Both the position numbers and the translations under genes were made by a program. A stretch of DNA of 64,000 nucleotides from positions 62,001-126,000 of the forward strand of contig JAJEFB010000049.1 of NCBI GenBank assembly GCA_022820665.1, written 5' to 3'. Of this stretch, positions 1 to 8,351 are shown piece after piece (within the stretch, counting starts at the first letter, position 1; each line of letters begins with the position of its first letter). Origin of the DNA: Anaerolineae bacterium (GTDB lineage: Bacteria; Chloroflexota; Anaerolineae; Aggregatilineales; Phototrophicaceae). The notes under the pieces are model-generated. The model had not been told where the DNA came from. It ran no database searches and worked only from the letters and a program-made list of their open reading frames with translations.

Positions 1-588
1 GGCGAACCGGAGAATCAGCATCTGCTGAATACGGTGCTGCGCGACGAGGTCCAGACCTTGCTTGATCTGCCCCAGCACGTGCCCACCCATATTTTCGACC
101 GCGCCGTCGACTTGGTAGACCGCGCCAAACACGTTTACATTATTGGCTTGGGCGCTTCATTTCCGCTCGCGCTCAACTTCGGCATCGTATTGCGCTACAT
201 CCGCCCGCGTACCACCGTGCTCACGCCGGGCATCGATCCGATAGCCGCGCAATTGACGCCGCTCAAGGAAGGCGATCTGATCTTTTCGCTTTGCTTCGCC
301 CGCTACACGCGCGAGACCTTGACTGTGATGGAAGTTGGCAGGCAACGCGGCGTCTCCGTGGTCACCGTCACCGACAGCCATGTATCGCCGGCCGCCAAAC
401 GCGCCGATCTGGCGCTGATCGTGCCCTTCCGCCTGCGCCTCTACAGCAATACCGTCGCGCTCTTCGCCTTGCTCGACGCCATCCTGGGCGCGCTTTCCCT
501 GCGCTATCCGGAAAAGACGCGCGCCCGCCTCGACAGCCTCGAAGACCTCTACAAGCAGTTCAATCTTTTGACCACAGACGATGATTGA
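1..588 (+). CDS. RpiR/MurR-type regulator, C-terminal SIS domain (5' truncated)
   Basis: Open from the first base of the window, so the N-terminal helix-turn-helix is missing. The visible ~195 residues match the sugar isomerase (SIS) sensor domain of RpiR/MurR regulators: a V-Y-I-I-G-x-G-A-S phosphosugar loop followed by alternating strands and helices and a second S-x-C-F-A-R-Y-T-R-E segment. These proteins bind a phosphosugar or amino-sugar ligand and control nearby catabolic operons. The gene converges on the peptide-transport operon at 602-6346, whose divergent promoter at 6437-6511 holds a dyad it could bind, which is inference only. Ends with TGA just before the convergent dppC-like gene. 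Confidence 0.8.
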   Translation, partial: GEPENQHLLNTVLRDEVQTLLDLPQHVPTHIFDRAVDLVDRAKHVYIIGLGASFPLALNFGIVLRYIRPRTTVLTPGIDPIAAQLTPLKEGDLIFSLCFARYTRETLTVMEVGRQRGVSVVTVTDSHVSPAAKRADLALIVPFRLRLYSNTVALFALLDAILGALSLRYPEKTRARLDSLEDLYKQFNLLTTDDD

Positions 589-601
589 AGATAACAGAAG
601 C

Positions 602-1471
602 TCAAGCGCGCACGTTGGGATCAAGCGCATCGCGCAAGGCGTCGCCGATGATGTTCAAGATCAGCACAACCAAGGTGATGGTGATGCCGGGGAAAACGGC
701 GATCCACCACTGCGTCCGCATATAATTGCGGCCGTCAGCCAGCATCGCCCCCCATTCCGGCGTCGGCGGGCTGACGCCCAAACCCAGAAAGCTCAAACTG
801 GCGCCGGTGACGATGGCGCCGGATACGCCCAGGGTCGTCAATACAATCAAGGGTCCCAGCACGCCGGGCAGAACGTGGAAAAACATGATGCGGGGAGCGC
901 CCGCGCCCATGCTGCGCGCCGCCATCACATATTCCATCTCGCGGATGGACAAAGTGATGCCTCGGATGAGACGGGCATAGGTCGGCAAGGAAAAGAAGGC
1001 GATGGCGAATATCACGTTCATCATATTCGAGCCCAGCAGGCTCACCAGCCAAATCGCCAGAATCAGCCCCGGGAAAGCCAGGATCAAGTCCATCACGCGC
1101 ATGATAAGGTCATCGACCAGGCCGCCCACAAATCCGCCGATCAGTCCCAGAGGCACGCTGACCAGGGTGGTCAGCGCGGTCGACAGAAAGCCGACTTGCA
1201 AGGACACCCGCCCGCCATACAAAACGCGGCTCATGATATCGCGCCCAAGCTTGTCGGTGCCAAAGGGATGCGCCAGCGACGGTCCCAGGTTGCGCTCCGG
1301 CGTATTGCGGTCGATGGGATTGTAGGGAGTGACCATATCCGCGAAAAGGACCGCCAGCGCGATCAACGCCAGGCAAACGAGGCCAAGCACCGCCACGCGA
1401 TTCCTGACAAACTTCCGGATAGCCAGTTCGTACAAGCCGGTCGGGCGCTCGCTGCCTTCCAGTTGCTTCAC
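602..1471 (-). CDS. Dpp/Opp-type ABC transporter permease (DppC-like)
   Basis: 289 aa inner-membrane permease of a family-5 peptide/oligosaccharide importer. An N-terminal transmembrane segment (LGLVCLALIALAVLFAD) is followed by the DppC 'H-P-F-G-T-D-x-L-G-R-D' motif, five further membrane segments, and the cytoplasmic coupling loop around E-Y-V-x-A-A-R-S-x-G-A that docks on the ATPase. The terminal L-G-D-A-L-R-D-A-L-D-P motif is typical of the family. GTG start, nine bases after the upstream dppB-like stop, so translationally linked. The operon has no ATPase genes of its own. Confidence 0.92.
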   Translation of the reverse strand: MKQLEGSERPTGLYELAIRKFVRNRVAVLGLVCLALIALAVLFADMVTPYNPIDRNTPERNLGPSLAHPFGTDKLGRDIMSRVLYGGRVSLQVGFLSTALTTLVSVPLGLIGGFVGGLVDDLIMRVMDLILAFPGLILAIWLVSLLGSNMMNVIFAIAFFSLPTYARLIRGITLSIREMEYVMAARSMGAGAPRIMFFHVLPGVLGPLIVLTTLGVSGAIVTGASLSFLGLGVSPPTPEWGAMLADGRNYMRTQWWIAVFPGITITLVVLILNIIGDALRDALDPNVRA

Positions 1472-1480
1472 GAGCCAGTC

Positions 1481-2404
1481 CTATTCATAGCGGATGCGCG
1501 GATCGACAAAGGCATAAATGATATCTACCAGCAGATTCACAAAAACAAAGGACGCGGCGACCAGGATCACCGCGCCCTGGATCATCGGATAATCCCGATT
1601 GGAAATGGCGTCAATCGCCAGACTTCCCACACCGGGCAGATGGAAAATGCTTTCCGTGATCACCGCGCCGCCCAGCAAGCCGCCTACCGAAAGGCCGACC
1701 ACCGTGATTATCGGAATCAAAGTATTCTGCAGCGCATGGCGGATCAGCACATGGCGCTGCGCCAAGCCCTTGGCGCGCGCCGTGCGCACATAATCAGTGC
1801 TCAATACCTCAATCATGCTCGAGCGCGTCAAGCGCGCGATCAAGGCGCTTTGACCCACGCCCAGCGTCGCCACCGGCAGAACGAAGTGCTTCCAGGTGCC
1901 GACGCCTTGCACTGGCAAAATGCGCAAGCCAACCGAGAAAATAAGGATCAGCATCAAGCCCAACCAGAAGGTCGGGATGGAGTAGAACAGCACTGCTACG
2001 ACAATGCCAAAATTGTCAATCCAGGTGCGCTGATACACTGCTGTCACCACGCCGATGACCAAACCCAAACTGGTGCCGATGGCGACGCAGAGAAAGGTCA
2101 AGGTGGCCGTGAAAGGAAATGCCTTGGCGATCACGCCCACAACCGGCTCGCGAAACTTGACCGAGCGCCCCAGATCGCCCTGAACGAAGTTGCGCAGAAA
2201 GATCAGATACTGCTCAAACACCGGGCGATCCAAGCCCAGGTTGTGGCGGATCTGCTCAATCAGTTCCGGCGTGGCGCGGGGACCTGCCAAGACCTTCGCC
2301 GGGTCGCCGGGCAAAGCCACCCGCAGCATGACAAAGACGACCGTGGTCACACCCAGGATCAGAGGAAAGGCGATCAAGATGCGGCGCAGGATATACTTGC
2401 TCAA
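1481..2404 (-). CDS. Dpp/Opp-type ABC transporter permease (DppB-like)
   Basis: 307 aa permease that pairs with the DppC-like protein downstream. Typical DppB start (KYILRRILIAFPLILGVTTVVF), then the P-G-D-P periplasmic segment, the 'GLDRPVFEQYLIFLRN' region and the coupling loop D-Y-V-R-T-A-R-A-K-G-L. It ends with the usual Y-A-x-V-D-P-R-I-R-Y-E. TTG start with a GGAG-like ribosome site upstream. The 127 bp between this start and the binding-protein stop hold two perfect palindromes. Confidence 0.92.
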   Translation of the reverse strand: MSKYILRRILIAFPLILGVTTVVFVMLRVALPGDPAKVLAGPRATPELIEQIRHNLGLDRPVFEQYLIFLRNFVQGDLGRSVKFREPVVGVIAKAFPFTATLTFLCVAIGTSLGLVIGVVTAVYQRTWIDNFGIVVAVLFYSIPTFWLGLMLILIFSVGLRILPVQGVGTWKHFVLPVATLGVGQSALIARLTRSSMIEVLSTDYVRTARAKGLAQRHVLIRHALQNTLIPIITVVGLSVGGLLGGAVITESIFHLPGVGSLAIDAISNRDYPMIQGAVILVAASFVFVNLLVDIIYAFVDPRIRYE

Positions 2405-2442
2405 GTGTCACGCTTTCTCCGCACAGATGATAAGAACATTGC

Positions 2443-2507
2443 GGGCGACTCACCGAGTCGCCCCTACAGTTCAAGAGATAAGTGTAGAGGTCAGCCGGTG
2501 GCTGACC
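2443..2507. repeat. Two intergenic palindromes (REP-like), GGGCGACT and GGTCAGCC types
   Basis: Arms GGGCGACT/AGTCGCCC at 2443-2463 and GGTCAGCC/GGCTGACC at 2489-2507 lie between the binding-protein and dppB-like genes of one operon. The second recurs at 14862, 33745 and 48856; the first type recurs at 41956. In mRNA both would fold as strong hairpins and could stabilise the binding-protein transcript or lower expression of the permeases; that role is inference. Confidence 0.7.
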
Positions 2508-2531
2508 CGCTAGATTGCTTTGCTGCGGGCG

Positions 2532-4124
2532 CTATCCCGTCTCGAAGTAGGCGTTCCAGTACAGGAAGCTCAAGTCCGGATGGATGCGCCAGTTTTCCAG
2601 TTCGGCGCGCACGCCGGTTAGCGCCGGCGGCACAGCCAAATAGACCCAGGGCGACGCCTCTATGATGTATTCGCTGACAGCTGTCACCGCTTCGTAACGC
2701 AAGTCCGGATCCAATTGCGTGTCGGCGGCGTTCAGCAAGCTCGTCAATTCGTCGGTGGAGAACCAGGCGCGGTTGCTGCCGCCCTTGCGTTCAGGATCGA
2801 AGAAGTAAGTCAGGATGCTGGGATCCTGATAGCCATAGAGCAACAGGAACAGGTCATGTTCGCCGGTCGTGGTCAGGTCGATCAAAGCCGAGAATTCCAG
2901 CAGTTGGATCTCCAGCGGAATGCCAACATCGCGCCACTGCGCTTCCAGCACTTCCGCCTGACGTCGCCATTCGTCCGGCGAGGCTGTGGCTAGCGGAACC
3001 GACCAGGCATTGCCGTCGGGATCTTCGCGCAAGCCATCGCCATCGACATCGACATAGCCCAGCGAATCGAGCAGCTCGCTGGCCTTGTCCGGGTCAAAGC
3101 TCGGCGCAACCGCGTCCAGTTCGGGGTTGTGGCCCCAGATGGTCGGCGGCAGCGGCTGATAGAGCGGCTGCGCCAAATCTTCCCAAGCCAGGGTGACGAA
3201 TTCTTCGCGGTTGGTGGCGTAAGCGAAGGCGCGCCGCAAATCCGGATCCGTCCAGGGGTCCTTCGAAGTATTGAAGCCGACGTAGCGAATCTGGCTCAAC
3301 TGCGCGATATGAACATCGATATCAGGGTTGGCTTGCGCATCCGCCAGGTTCTGCGTCGGGATGCCCGCCAGCGACACTTCGCCGGTCTCCAAAGCTGCCA
3401 AAACGGTCTGCTCTTCGCCGATGAACAGAATCTGCAATTCGTCCAGGAAGACCGGACCCGGGTGATCGTACAATTCTTCAGGCGCCCAGGTGAAATCGGG
3501 ATTCCGCTCGAAGAGCACATAATTGTCCGTGACCAATTCCTTGAAGATGAAAGGTCCGCCACCAACTGGGCTGGTGCCAAAGTCGTCGGGTCCCAGGGCT
3601 TCATAGGCTGTTGGCGAAACGATTTCCAAGCCCGAAAGCACGAAGAACAACGGCGCATAGGGCGAGGCCAGGCGCATGGTGAAGCTGTAGTCGCCGTTGA
3701 TTTTGACTTCTTCCAACAAGCCGATCAGATCGCGACCTTGCGAGGCGCCTGTATCCGGATTGGCATATCGATCCAGATTCCATTTGATCGCTTCCGCGTC
3801 AATCGGACTGCCATCGGTAAATGTGGCGAAGTCGATCAAGTTGATGGTCAAAGCCTTGGAATCTTCCGATACTTCCCAAGTATCCGCCAGGAAGCCGATA
3901 TAACTCATATCCTCGGCGCGCGCGAACAGGGTCGGATAAATGGCGTAATGCGGCCAGCTATGCCAGGACGATACAAAAGGATCGAGCGAGGTATTAGAAT
4001 TGGCATCGGCTACGACCAGGCGCCCACCCTTACCTTCCATCATGTCTTGCGCCATAACAGCGCCGCCCAACGCCATGAGCGCGACCAGCAGCAGAGCAAA
4101 AACAGCGAATCTTGACTTAAACAC
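2532..4124 (-). CDS. ABC transporter family-5 extracellular solute-binding protein
   Basis: 530 aa secreted binding protein. Residues 1-25 form a signal peptide (KSRFAVFALLLVALMALGG, cleavage near AVMA-QD). The mature part is a SBP_bac_5 (DppA/OppA) fold: 'LDPFVSSW' near the start, 'F-T-D-G-S-P-I-D-A-E-A-I-K-W-N-L-D-R' and the 'G-T-S-P-V-G-G-G-P-F-I-F' motif. It would capture a peptide or oligosaccharide and hand it to the two permeases downstream. GTG start with an AGGAGG ribosome site eight bases ahead. The neighbouring serine hydrolase and NSAR-like enzyme favour a peptide or acyl-amino-acid ligand, but the ligand cannot be read from sequence. Confidence 0.92.
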   Translation of the reverse strand: MFKSRFAVFALLLVALMALGGAVMAQDMMEGKGGRLVVADANSNTSLDPFVSSWHSWPHYAIYPTLFARAEDMSYIGFLADTWEVSEDSKALTINLIDFATFTDGSPIDAEAIKWNLDRYANPDTGASQGRDLIGLLEEVKINGDYSFTMRLASPYAPLFFVLSGLEIVSPTAYEALGPDDFGTSPVGGGPFIFKELVTDNYVLFERNPDFTWAPEELYDHPGPVFLDELQILFIGEEQTVLAALETGEVSLAGIPTQNLADAQANPDIDVHIAQLSQIRYVGFNTSKDPWTDPDLRRAFAYATNREEFVTLAWEDLAQPLYQPLPPTIWGHNPELDAVAPSFDPDKASELLDSLGYVDVDGDGLREDPDGNAWSVPLATASPDEWRRQAEVLEAQWRDVGIPLEIQLLEFSALIDLTTTGEHDLFLLLYGYQDPSILTYFFDPERKGGSNRAWFSTDELTSLLNAADTQLDPDLRYEAVTAVSEYIIEASPWVYLAVPPALTGVRAELENWRIHPDLSFLYWNAYFETG

Positions 4125-4268
4125 GTTTACTTCCTCCTAAAATGGACAATGCGATCAAAAGCAGCTTGCGCTTCATCTCTACCGATAAGGCTCCCTTCTC
4201 TGAATAACTGATTTGCTGATAGTTTTCAGCCAGAATATCCCGCGCGGACGGCGAGCGGCTTGATCCAG

Positions 4269-5186
4269 TCAGTCTTGCGATTGAAAGACATCGTAGACAG
4301 CGCGGCCAATCTCCCCCATCGCGCTCTCGACTTCGAAAACACGTTGATGATGCGCTGCCGGCTTGTCCCAGTAGGGCGCCTCATCCCACTCGGTGAAAAT
4401 CGTCAATATCACATGATTACTATCGTCAATGATGATGATACCGCTGTCATTGCGGATGCCGCCGATGGTGCCCGTTTTGTGCGCGACTTTGACGCCGGGC
4501 GGCAAGAAGCGCGACAAGCGCAGGTTGAATTGCTGCTTGAGCAGGATATCGATGGCGATCTCTCTCACATCGCCGGCGAAGAGCTCCCCGTTATAGATCT
4601 TATGCAGCAGCTTGTTCATGGCTTTGGCACTGCAGACATTGTTCTCTGGCCCCTTGCTGAAAGCCAAGCCATCGCGCAAAATATCATGTTTCGCGCTCCA
4701 GGCGATCAACTCCTCCAGCGGCAAATCCAGGACCTCGTCGGGGAACAAATAGCGTAGCAATTGCTTGCAATTGTGTTTGAAATAAATGTCGTCCAGCCCG
4801 ATCTCATGCATATAGCCTTCGATAACCGCCGCGCCGCCGAGAGCCTCCACCATCATGTCGGTCGCGGTATTGTCGCTGATGATGATCATCAAAGTCAGCA
4901 GATCGCGCACCGTCGGCTGCAAACCGCTCTCGAAATAAGGCAAGATGCCGCTACCCAGGCTCTTGTCCTCGTCGTTGAGGGGAACGCGCGTATCGAGACT
5001 TATCTCGCCCCGGGCAAGCTGTCGGCAAGCGGTCGCCAGTATGGGAATTTTGAAGGTGCTCGCCATCGGGAAGGGCTCGTCGCCATTAACGTCGACTTGC
5101 TGGCCCGATTCAATATGCCAGACCGCCACGCCGACGTGGATGTCAGCCGTCTCTGCAATGCCCGCGATTGTCTCGGCCAGGCTCAT
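4269..5186 (-). CDS. Class A beta-lactamase-like serine hydrolase
   Basis: 305 aa with all the serine penicillin-recognising motifs: S-T-F-K (active serine and lysine, near residue 43), S-D-N (near 109) and H-K-T-G (near 236). It fits the Beta-lactamase2 (PF13354) family used by true class A enzymes and by many amidase/esterase relatives. There is no obvious signal peptide, unusual for a periplasmic beta-lactamase, so a cytoplasmic peptidase or amidase role is possible. Its start lies two bases after the stop of the upstream NSAR-like gene, so the two are co-translated and share a peptide-centred operon. Antibiotic resistance is not implied by this context. Confidence 0.85.
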   Translation of the reverse strand: MSLAETIAGIAETADIHVGVAVWHIESGQQVDVNGDEPFPMASTFKIPILATACRQLARGEISLDTRVPLNDEDKSLGSGILPYFESGLQPTVRDLLTLMIIISDNTATDMMVEALGGAAVIEGYMHEIGLDDIYFKHNCKQLLRYLFPDEVLDLPLEELIAWSAKHDILRDGLAFSKGPENNVCSAKAMNKLLHKIYNGELFAGDVREIAIDILLKQQFNLRLSRFLPPGVKVAHKTGTIGGIRNDSGIIIIDDSNHVILTIFTEWDEAPYWDKPAAHHQRVFEVESAMGEIGRAVYDVFQSQD

Positions 5187-5188
5187 GG

Positions 5189-6346
5189 TTAGGCTCCGCC
5201 CCCGTAAGGATAGTTGTCGCGCCAGGCTTGCTTCGCCACTTCGAGGCGATCTCTTTGCACATCGACGCCGATGCCCCTTCCATCCGCCACCGCCAGCGTA
5301 CTGTCGCCGTCAAGCGCAAATGGCGGTTCCGTCAGATCAGGATCAAAATAACGGTCGGTCGCCGAGATATCCGACGGCAAGTTGACCGCGGGCAAAGCCG
5401 CAAAAGACAGGTTCGCCGAGCGACCAATGCCGCATTCCAACATGCCGCCAATCCAAAGCGGCAGATCATTCTCGGCGCAGATGCGGTAGATTTCGAGGCA
5501 TTCGCTGAAGCCGCCCACGCGCGCCGGCTTCAAGTTCAGGATGCCAATCGCGCCCACTTGCAGCGCCACAAGCAAGTCGCTCGCCGACTTGACGCTCTCG
5601 TCCAGGCAGATTCGCGTAGCCATGCGCGACTGCAAAACACCATGCTGATAGATGTCATCATGGGACAGCGGCTGCTCTATCATCAACAAGTTGAACTGAT
5701 CCAAAGTTGCCAAATGCTCGGCGTCGCCGATGTTATAGTCGCTGTTGGCATCCAGCATCAGCAGGATATCGGGAAATCGCGCCCGTACCGCCCGGGCTAC
5801 CTCGATATCCCAGCCGCGCTTGATCTTCAGCTTGATGCGACAGTACCCTTGGTCCAGGCGCGCGGATACCGCCGCCAGGGTCGCGTCCAGCGAATCCTGT
5901 ATGCCGATGCTGACGCCCACCGTCGCTCGCCCCTCCGTTTTGTGACCGTCCGGCGCATAATGAGCGAAACAATCGGTCAGCCGCAGATCGTTTCGCTTGG
6001 CAAAAGCGTCCCAAACCGCCGCTTCCAGCCCAGCCCGCGCATGATGATTGCCTCGGAAACGCCGAATCAGCGTCGGAAAATCGGTCGGGTGATCCAGCGT
6101 CTCGCCGATCACCGCCGGAGCCAAGAACTCTGACAAGATGTGCGTCGCCGTCTCGGCCGTCTCGTGTCCATAGCCGGGCCACAACTCAATCGAGCATTCG
6201 CCCCAGCCTACTACGCCAGTCTCCGTGGTCAACTCCACCAGCACCGCTACCTTGTGCGTTTCCGCGCCGAAGCTGGTCTCAAATGGTCGTAAATAGGGCA
6301 GTAAGACCGTGTGCAACTGAACGGACTTTATCGTTATCGGCTTCAA
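5189..6346 (-). CDS. Enolase-superfamily enzyme, N-acylamino acid racemase / o-succinylbenzoate synthase type
   Basis: 385 aa, mandelate racemase/muconate cycloisomerase subgroup. Visible catalytic features are K-x-K in RIKLKIKRGW, metal ligands in L-M-L-D-A-N and I-E-Q-P-L, then C-L-D-E-S and a second lysine in I-L-N-L-K-P-A-R-V-G-G. The G-G-M-L-E-C-G-I-G-R-S-A-N and P-S-D-I-S-A-T-D-R-Y blocks are diagnostic of the NSAR/OSBS family. No menaquinone genes are near, so racemisation of N-acyl amino acids or related peptides is more likely than MenC function. The chosen TTG start at 6346 has AAAGGA seven bases ahead and lies downstream of a good promoter; the longer reading frame to 6520 would start upstream of that promoter. 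Confidence 0.85.
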   Translation of the reverse strand: MKPITIKSVQLHTVLLPYLRPFETSFGAETHKVAVLVELTTETGVVGWGECSIELWPGYGHETAETATHILSEFLAPAVIGETLDHPTDFPTLIRRFRGNHHARAGLEAAVWDAFAKRNDLRLTDCFAHYAPDGHKTEGRATVGVSIGIQDSLDATLAAVSARLDQGYCRIKLKIKRGWDIEVARAVRARFPDILLMLDANSDYNIGDAEHLATLDQFNLLMIEQPLSHDDIYQHGVLQSRMATRICLDESVKSASDLLVALQVGAIGILNLKPARVGGFSECLEIYRICAENDLPLWIGGMLECGIGRSANLSFAALPAVNLPSDISATDRYFDPDLTEPPFALDGDSTLAVADGRGIGVDVQRDRLEVAKQAWRDNYPYGGGA

Positions 6347-6436
6347 ATCATCGTCCTTTTCGCTGCTGGCTGCGCCTCGGAAAGATGAAGACCTGGCGCT
6401 CGGCGGGGGCAGCGGCGTATGAGCAAAGTCTACCAA

Positions 6437-6465
6437 ATTATAGCAAGCCGACTTGCCCTTGTAAA
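6437..6465 (-). promoter_or_regulatory. Sigma70-like promoter for the NSAR-like/peptide operon
   Basis: On the minus strand, -35 TTTACA (6465-6460), a 17-base spacer and a perfect -10 TATAAT (6442-6437). Transcription would begin near 6430, giving a leader of about 84 nt before the TTG start at 6346. Confidence 0.65.
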
Positions 6466-6470
6466 ACTTG

Positions 6471-6488
6471 GCGCAGAATAATTTGCGC
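6471..6488. promoter_or_regulatory. Dyad (candidate operator) between divergent promoters
   Basis: Inverted repeat GCGCA-N8-TGCGC with an AT-rich centre. It lies between the two divergent promoters and overlaps the -35 box of the plus-strand one, so a bound repressor could control both operons. An RpiR-type regulator is encoded at the left edge of the window, but no binding evidence exists. Confidence 0.45.
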
Positions 6489-6511
6489 AGCGACCAAGGA
6501 AAGTCTATATT
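6483..6511 (+). promoter_or_regulatory. Sigma70-like promoter for the M81 peptidase gene
   Basis: -35 TTGCGC (6483-6488), 17-base spacer, -10 TATATT (6506-6511). This places the transcript start near 6518 and supports the ATG at 6543 rather than an upstream start at 6468. Confidence 0.55.
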
Positions 6512-6542
6512 TGACAGCATTCAAGCGAATGGACGGTTGCCG

Positions 6543-8006
6543 ATGAAAGTTTTCGCGGGCGGAATCGAAACAGAGACCAACACTTTTTCTCCTATGCCAA
6601 CCGGCATGACCGACTTCGAGGTCATCCGCGCCGCCGACTTGGACGAAACCATGGATCTCGGCGGTTTTGGCGGACCCTTCAATATCTTTCGCCGTCGTTG
6701 CCAGGAACGCGGCTGGGACTACGTATTCAGCTTCTACGCCTTTGCCCAACCGGCGGGCACAACCGTGCGCTCGGCCTACGAAAGTCTGCGCGACGAACTG
6801 CTGGCGGCGCTGGAAGCGGCCATGCCGGTCGATATCGTCCTACTCCCGCTACACGGCGCGATGGTCGCGGAAGGCTACGACGACTGCGAAACCGACATTG
6901 TCATCCGCGCCCGGGAGATCGTCGGTCCCGATGCCAAGATCGGCGTCGAACTCGACCTGCACTGCGATCTCACGCAAACCCTGATCGACATGACAGACGC
7001 TGTTGTCATCTTCAAGGAGTACCCGCATGTCGACATCAACGATCGCGCCGAGGAACTCTTCAGCATCATCGCCGATGCCGCCGAAGGAAAGACCCAACCA
7101 GCCATAGCCATCTACGATTGCAAGATGATCGGCCTCTATCTGACGCCCTTCGAGCCGATGCGCGCTTTCGTCGACGCCATGATCGCGCGCGAAAAGGAAG
7201 CGGCTGTGCTCTCGCTGTCGCTAGCGCACTGTTTCCCCTGGGGCGATGTGCCCAGCTGTGGAACGCAAATGCTGGCGATCACCGATAACGATCCCGAATT
7301 GGCGGCTCAACTGGCGCAGGAGTTCGGTAAAAGGCTCTTTGCCATGCGTCATGATCTTGATCCGAATTCGCTGCCGCTGGATCAAGCCCTCGACAAGGCT
7401 CTGGCGCGCGAATCGGGCTTGGTTGTCGTCGCCGATCAATCGGACAATGCCGGCGGCGGCGCGCCCAGCGATGCCACCTTCGCGCTGCGGGCGCTGCTCA
7501 AGCGCGGCGTGACCGATGCCGGGCTGGGCATGATCTGGGATCCGGTCGCCGTTCAGGTAGCCATGTCCGCCGGCGAGGGCGCAACGCTGGATCTGCGCCT
7601 CGGCGGCAAGATGGGTCCTATGTCGGGCGATCCGCTCGACCTGCGCGTGACGGTCGCCGGCGTTATCCCAGATATGAAACAGCAGTGGACGCAGACCGAG
7701 GGTCCGGTAGCCATTGACTGCGGGGATTCCGTCGCGCTGCATTGCCAGGGCATCGACATCATTGTCAACAGCAGTCGCGGACAAGTCCTCAGCCCCACGG
7801 TCTTCTCGAACTTCGGCATTGATCCGCAATTGAAACGGCTGCTGGTGGTCAAATCGACCCAGCATTTCTACGCCGGCTTCTCGCCCATCGCCGACGAGAT
7901 CATCTATATGGCGGGTCCCGGCGCCATTCCGCCGCTCTTCACGGAAATCCCCTATCAGCGCGCTGACCTCAACAAATATCCCTGGGTGGACGATCCCTTC
8001 GCCTGA
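6543..8006 (+). CDS. M81 family metallopeptidase (MlrC/microcystinase-like)
   Basis: 487 aa. The start MKVFAGGIETETNTFSPMPT is typical of M81 (DUF1485), followed by L-P-L-H-G-A-M, the metal-binding block D-L-H-C-D-L-T (near residue 140) and K-E-Y-P-H-V-D near 160. The C-terminal MlrC domain begins near residue 300 with A-D-Q-S-D-N-A-G-G-G-A. Members act as metal-dependent hydrolases on peptides or small amides; MlrC cleaves linearised microcystin fragments. Divergent from the peptide-transport operon, so peptide catabolism is plausible. ATG with GGACGG upstream. No signal peptide. Confidence 0.88.
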   Translation: MKVFAGGIETETNTFSPMPTGMTDFEVIRAADLDETMDLGGFGGPFNIFRRRCQERGWDYVFSFYAFAQPAGTTVRSAYESLRDELLAALEAAMPVDIVLLPLHGAMVAEGYDDCETDIVIRAREIVGPDAKIGVELDLHCDLTQTLIDMTDAVVIFKEYPHVDINDRAEELFSIIADAAEGKTQPAIAIYDCKMIGLYLTPFEPMRAFVDAMIAREKEAAVLSLSLAHCFPWGDVPSCGTQMLAITDNDPELAAQLAQEFGKRLFAMRHDLDPNSLPLDQALDKALARESGLVVVADQSDNAGGGAPSDATFALRALLKRGVTDAGLGMIWDPVAVQVAMSAGEGATLDLRLGGKMGPMSGDPLDLRVTVAGVIPDMKQQWTQTEGPVAIDCGDSVALHCQGIDIIVNSSRGQVLSPTVFSNFGIDPQLKRLLVVKSTQHFYAGFSPIADEIIYMAGPGAIPPLFTEIPYQRADLNKYPWVDDPFA

Positions 8007-8133
8007 GCTGTCTCGCATACAGTCCTCATAAACATCCGAGCACAAAGTCGCTAACCGGGAGGAATGTTTTCCTAGCTGCTACGGCTGGCGATCTTCTAGC
8101 GCCGGGCGCCCCGATTCACGCGACGTGATTGAC

Positions 8134-8153
8134 GAGCCCTCACTTGAGGGCTC
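8134..8153 (+). terminator. Array hairpin 1 (upstream of the first paralog)
   Basis: GAGCCCTC/GAGGGCTC, an 8-bp perfect stem with a 4-base loop. The same hairpin follows each paralog of the array; this copy has no paralog in front of it, only the M81 gene 128 bp upstream. There is no long T-run, so it may be an mRNA-stabilising hairpin rather than a classical terminator. The rest of 8007-8288 holds array-type spacer sequence repeated at 8930-9080, 9890-10028 and 10608-10760. Confidence 0.6.
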
Positions 8154-8288
8154 CCGCTTCCCCGGAAATCAGTTGCGCCGACCGCGCTGTCATTTGCAAG
8201 ACCCTCAAGACACAAGCAGTTCAACGGTTTGTAGCAAGTATGAACCGCATAGAGCTTCCATTCGAATCCTGAAAATGCGACTAAAGGG

Positions 8289-8317
8289 TCGCATTGACAG
8301 AACATCTGTGCTAAGCT
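8289..8317 (+). promoter_or_regulatory. Array promoter 1
   Basis: Aligned with the other three array promoters: -35 TCGCAT, 17-base spacer, extended -10 TGC-TAAGCT. Weaker than copies 3 and 4. Leads to a ~28-nt leader with AAAGGAGA before the ATG at 8352. Confidence 0.45.
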
Positions 8318-8351
8318 CTTGTCATCTCAACAAATGAAAGGAGAATCTACA

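Noticed and set aside
581..2665. 694-codon plus-strand open frame
   Set aside because: Antisense to the dppC- and dppB-like genes; low-complexity Q/H/R/D-rich translation typical of the complement of GC-rich membrane-protein genes.
6347..6520. N-terminal extension of the NSAR-like enzyme
   Set aside because: The 58 extra codons match nothing in the family and begin upstream of the promoter at 6437-6465; TTG 6346 has a good ribosome site.
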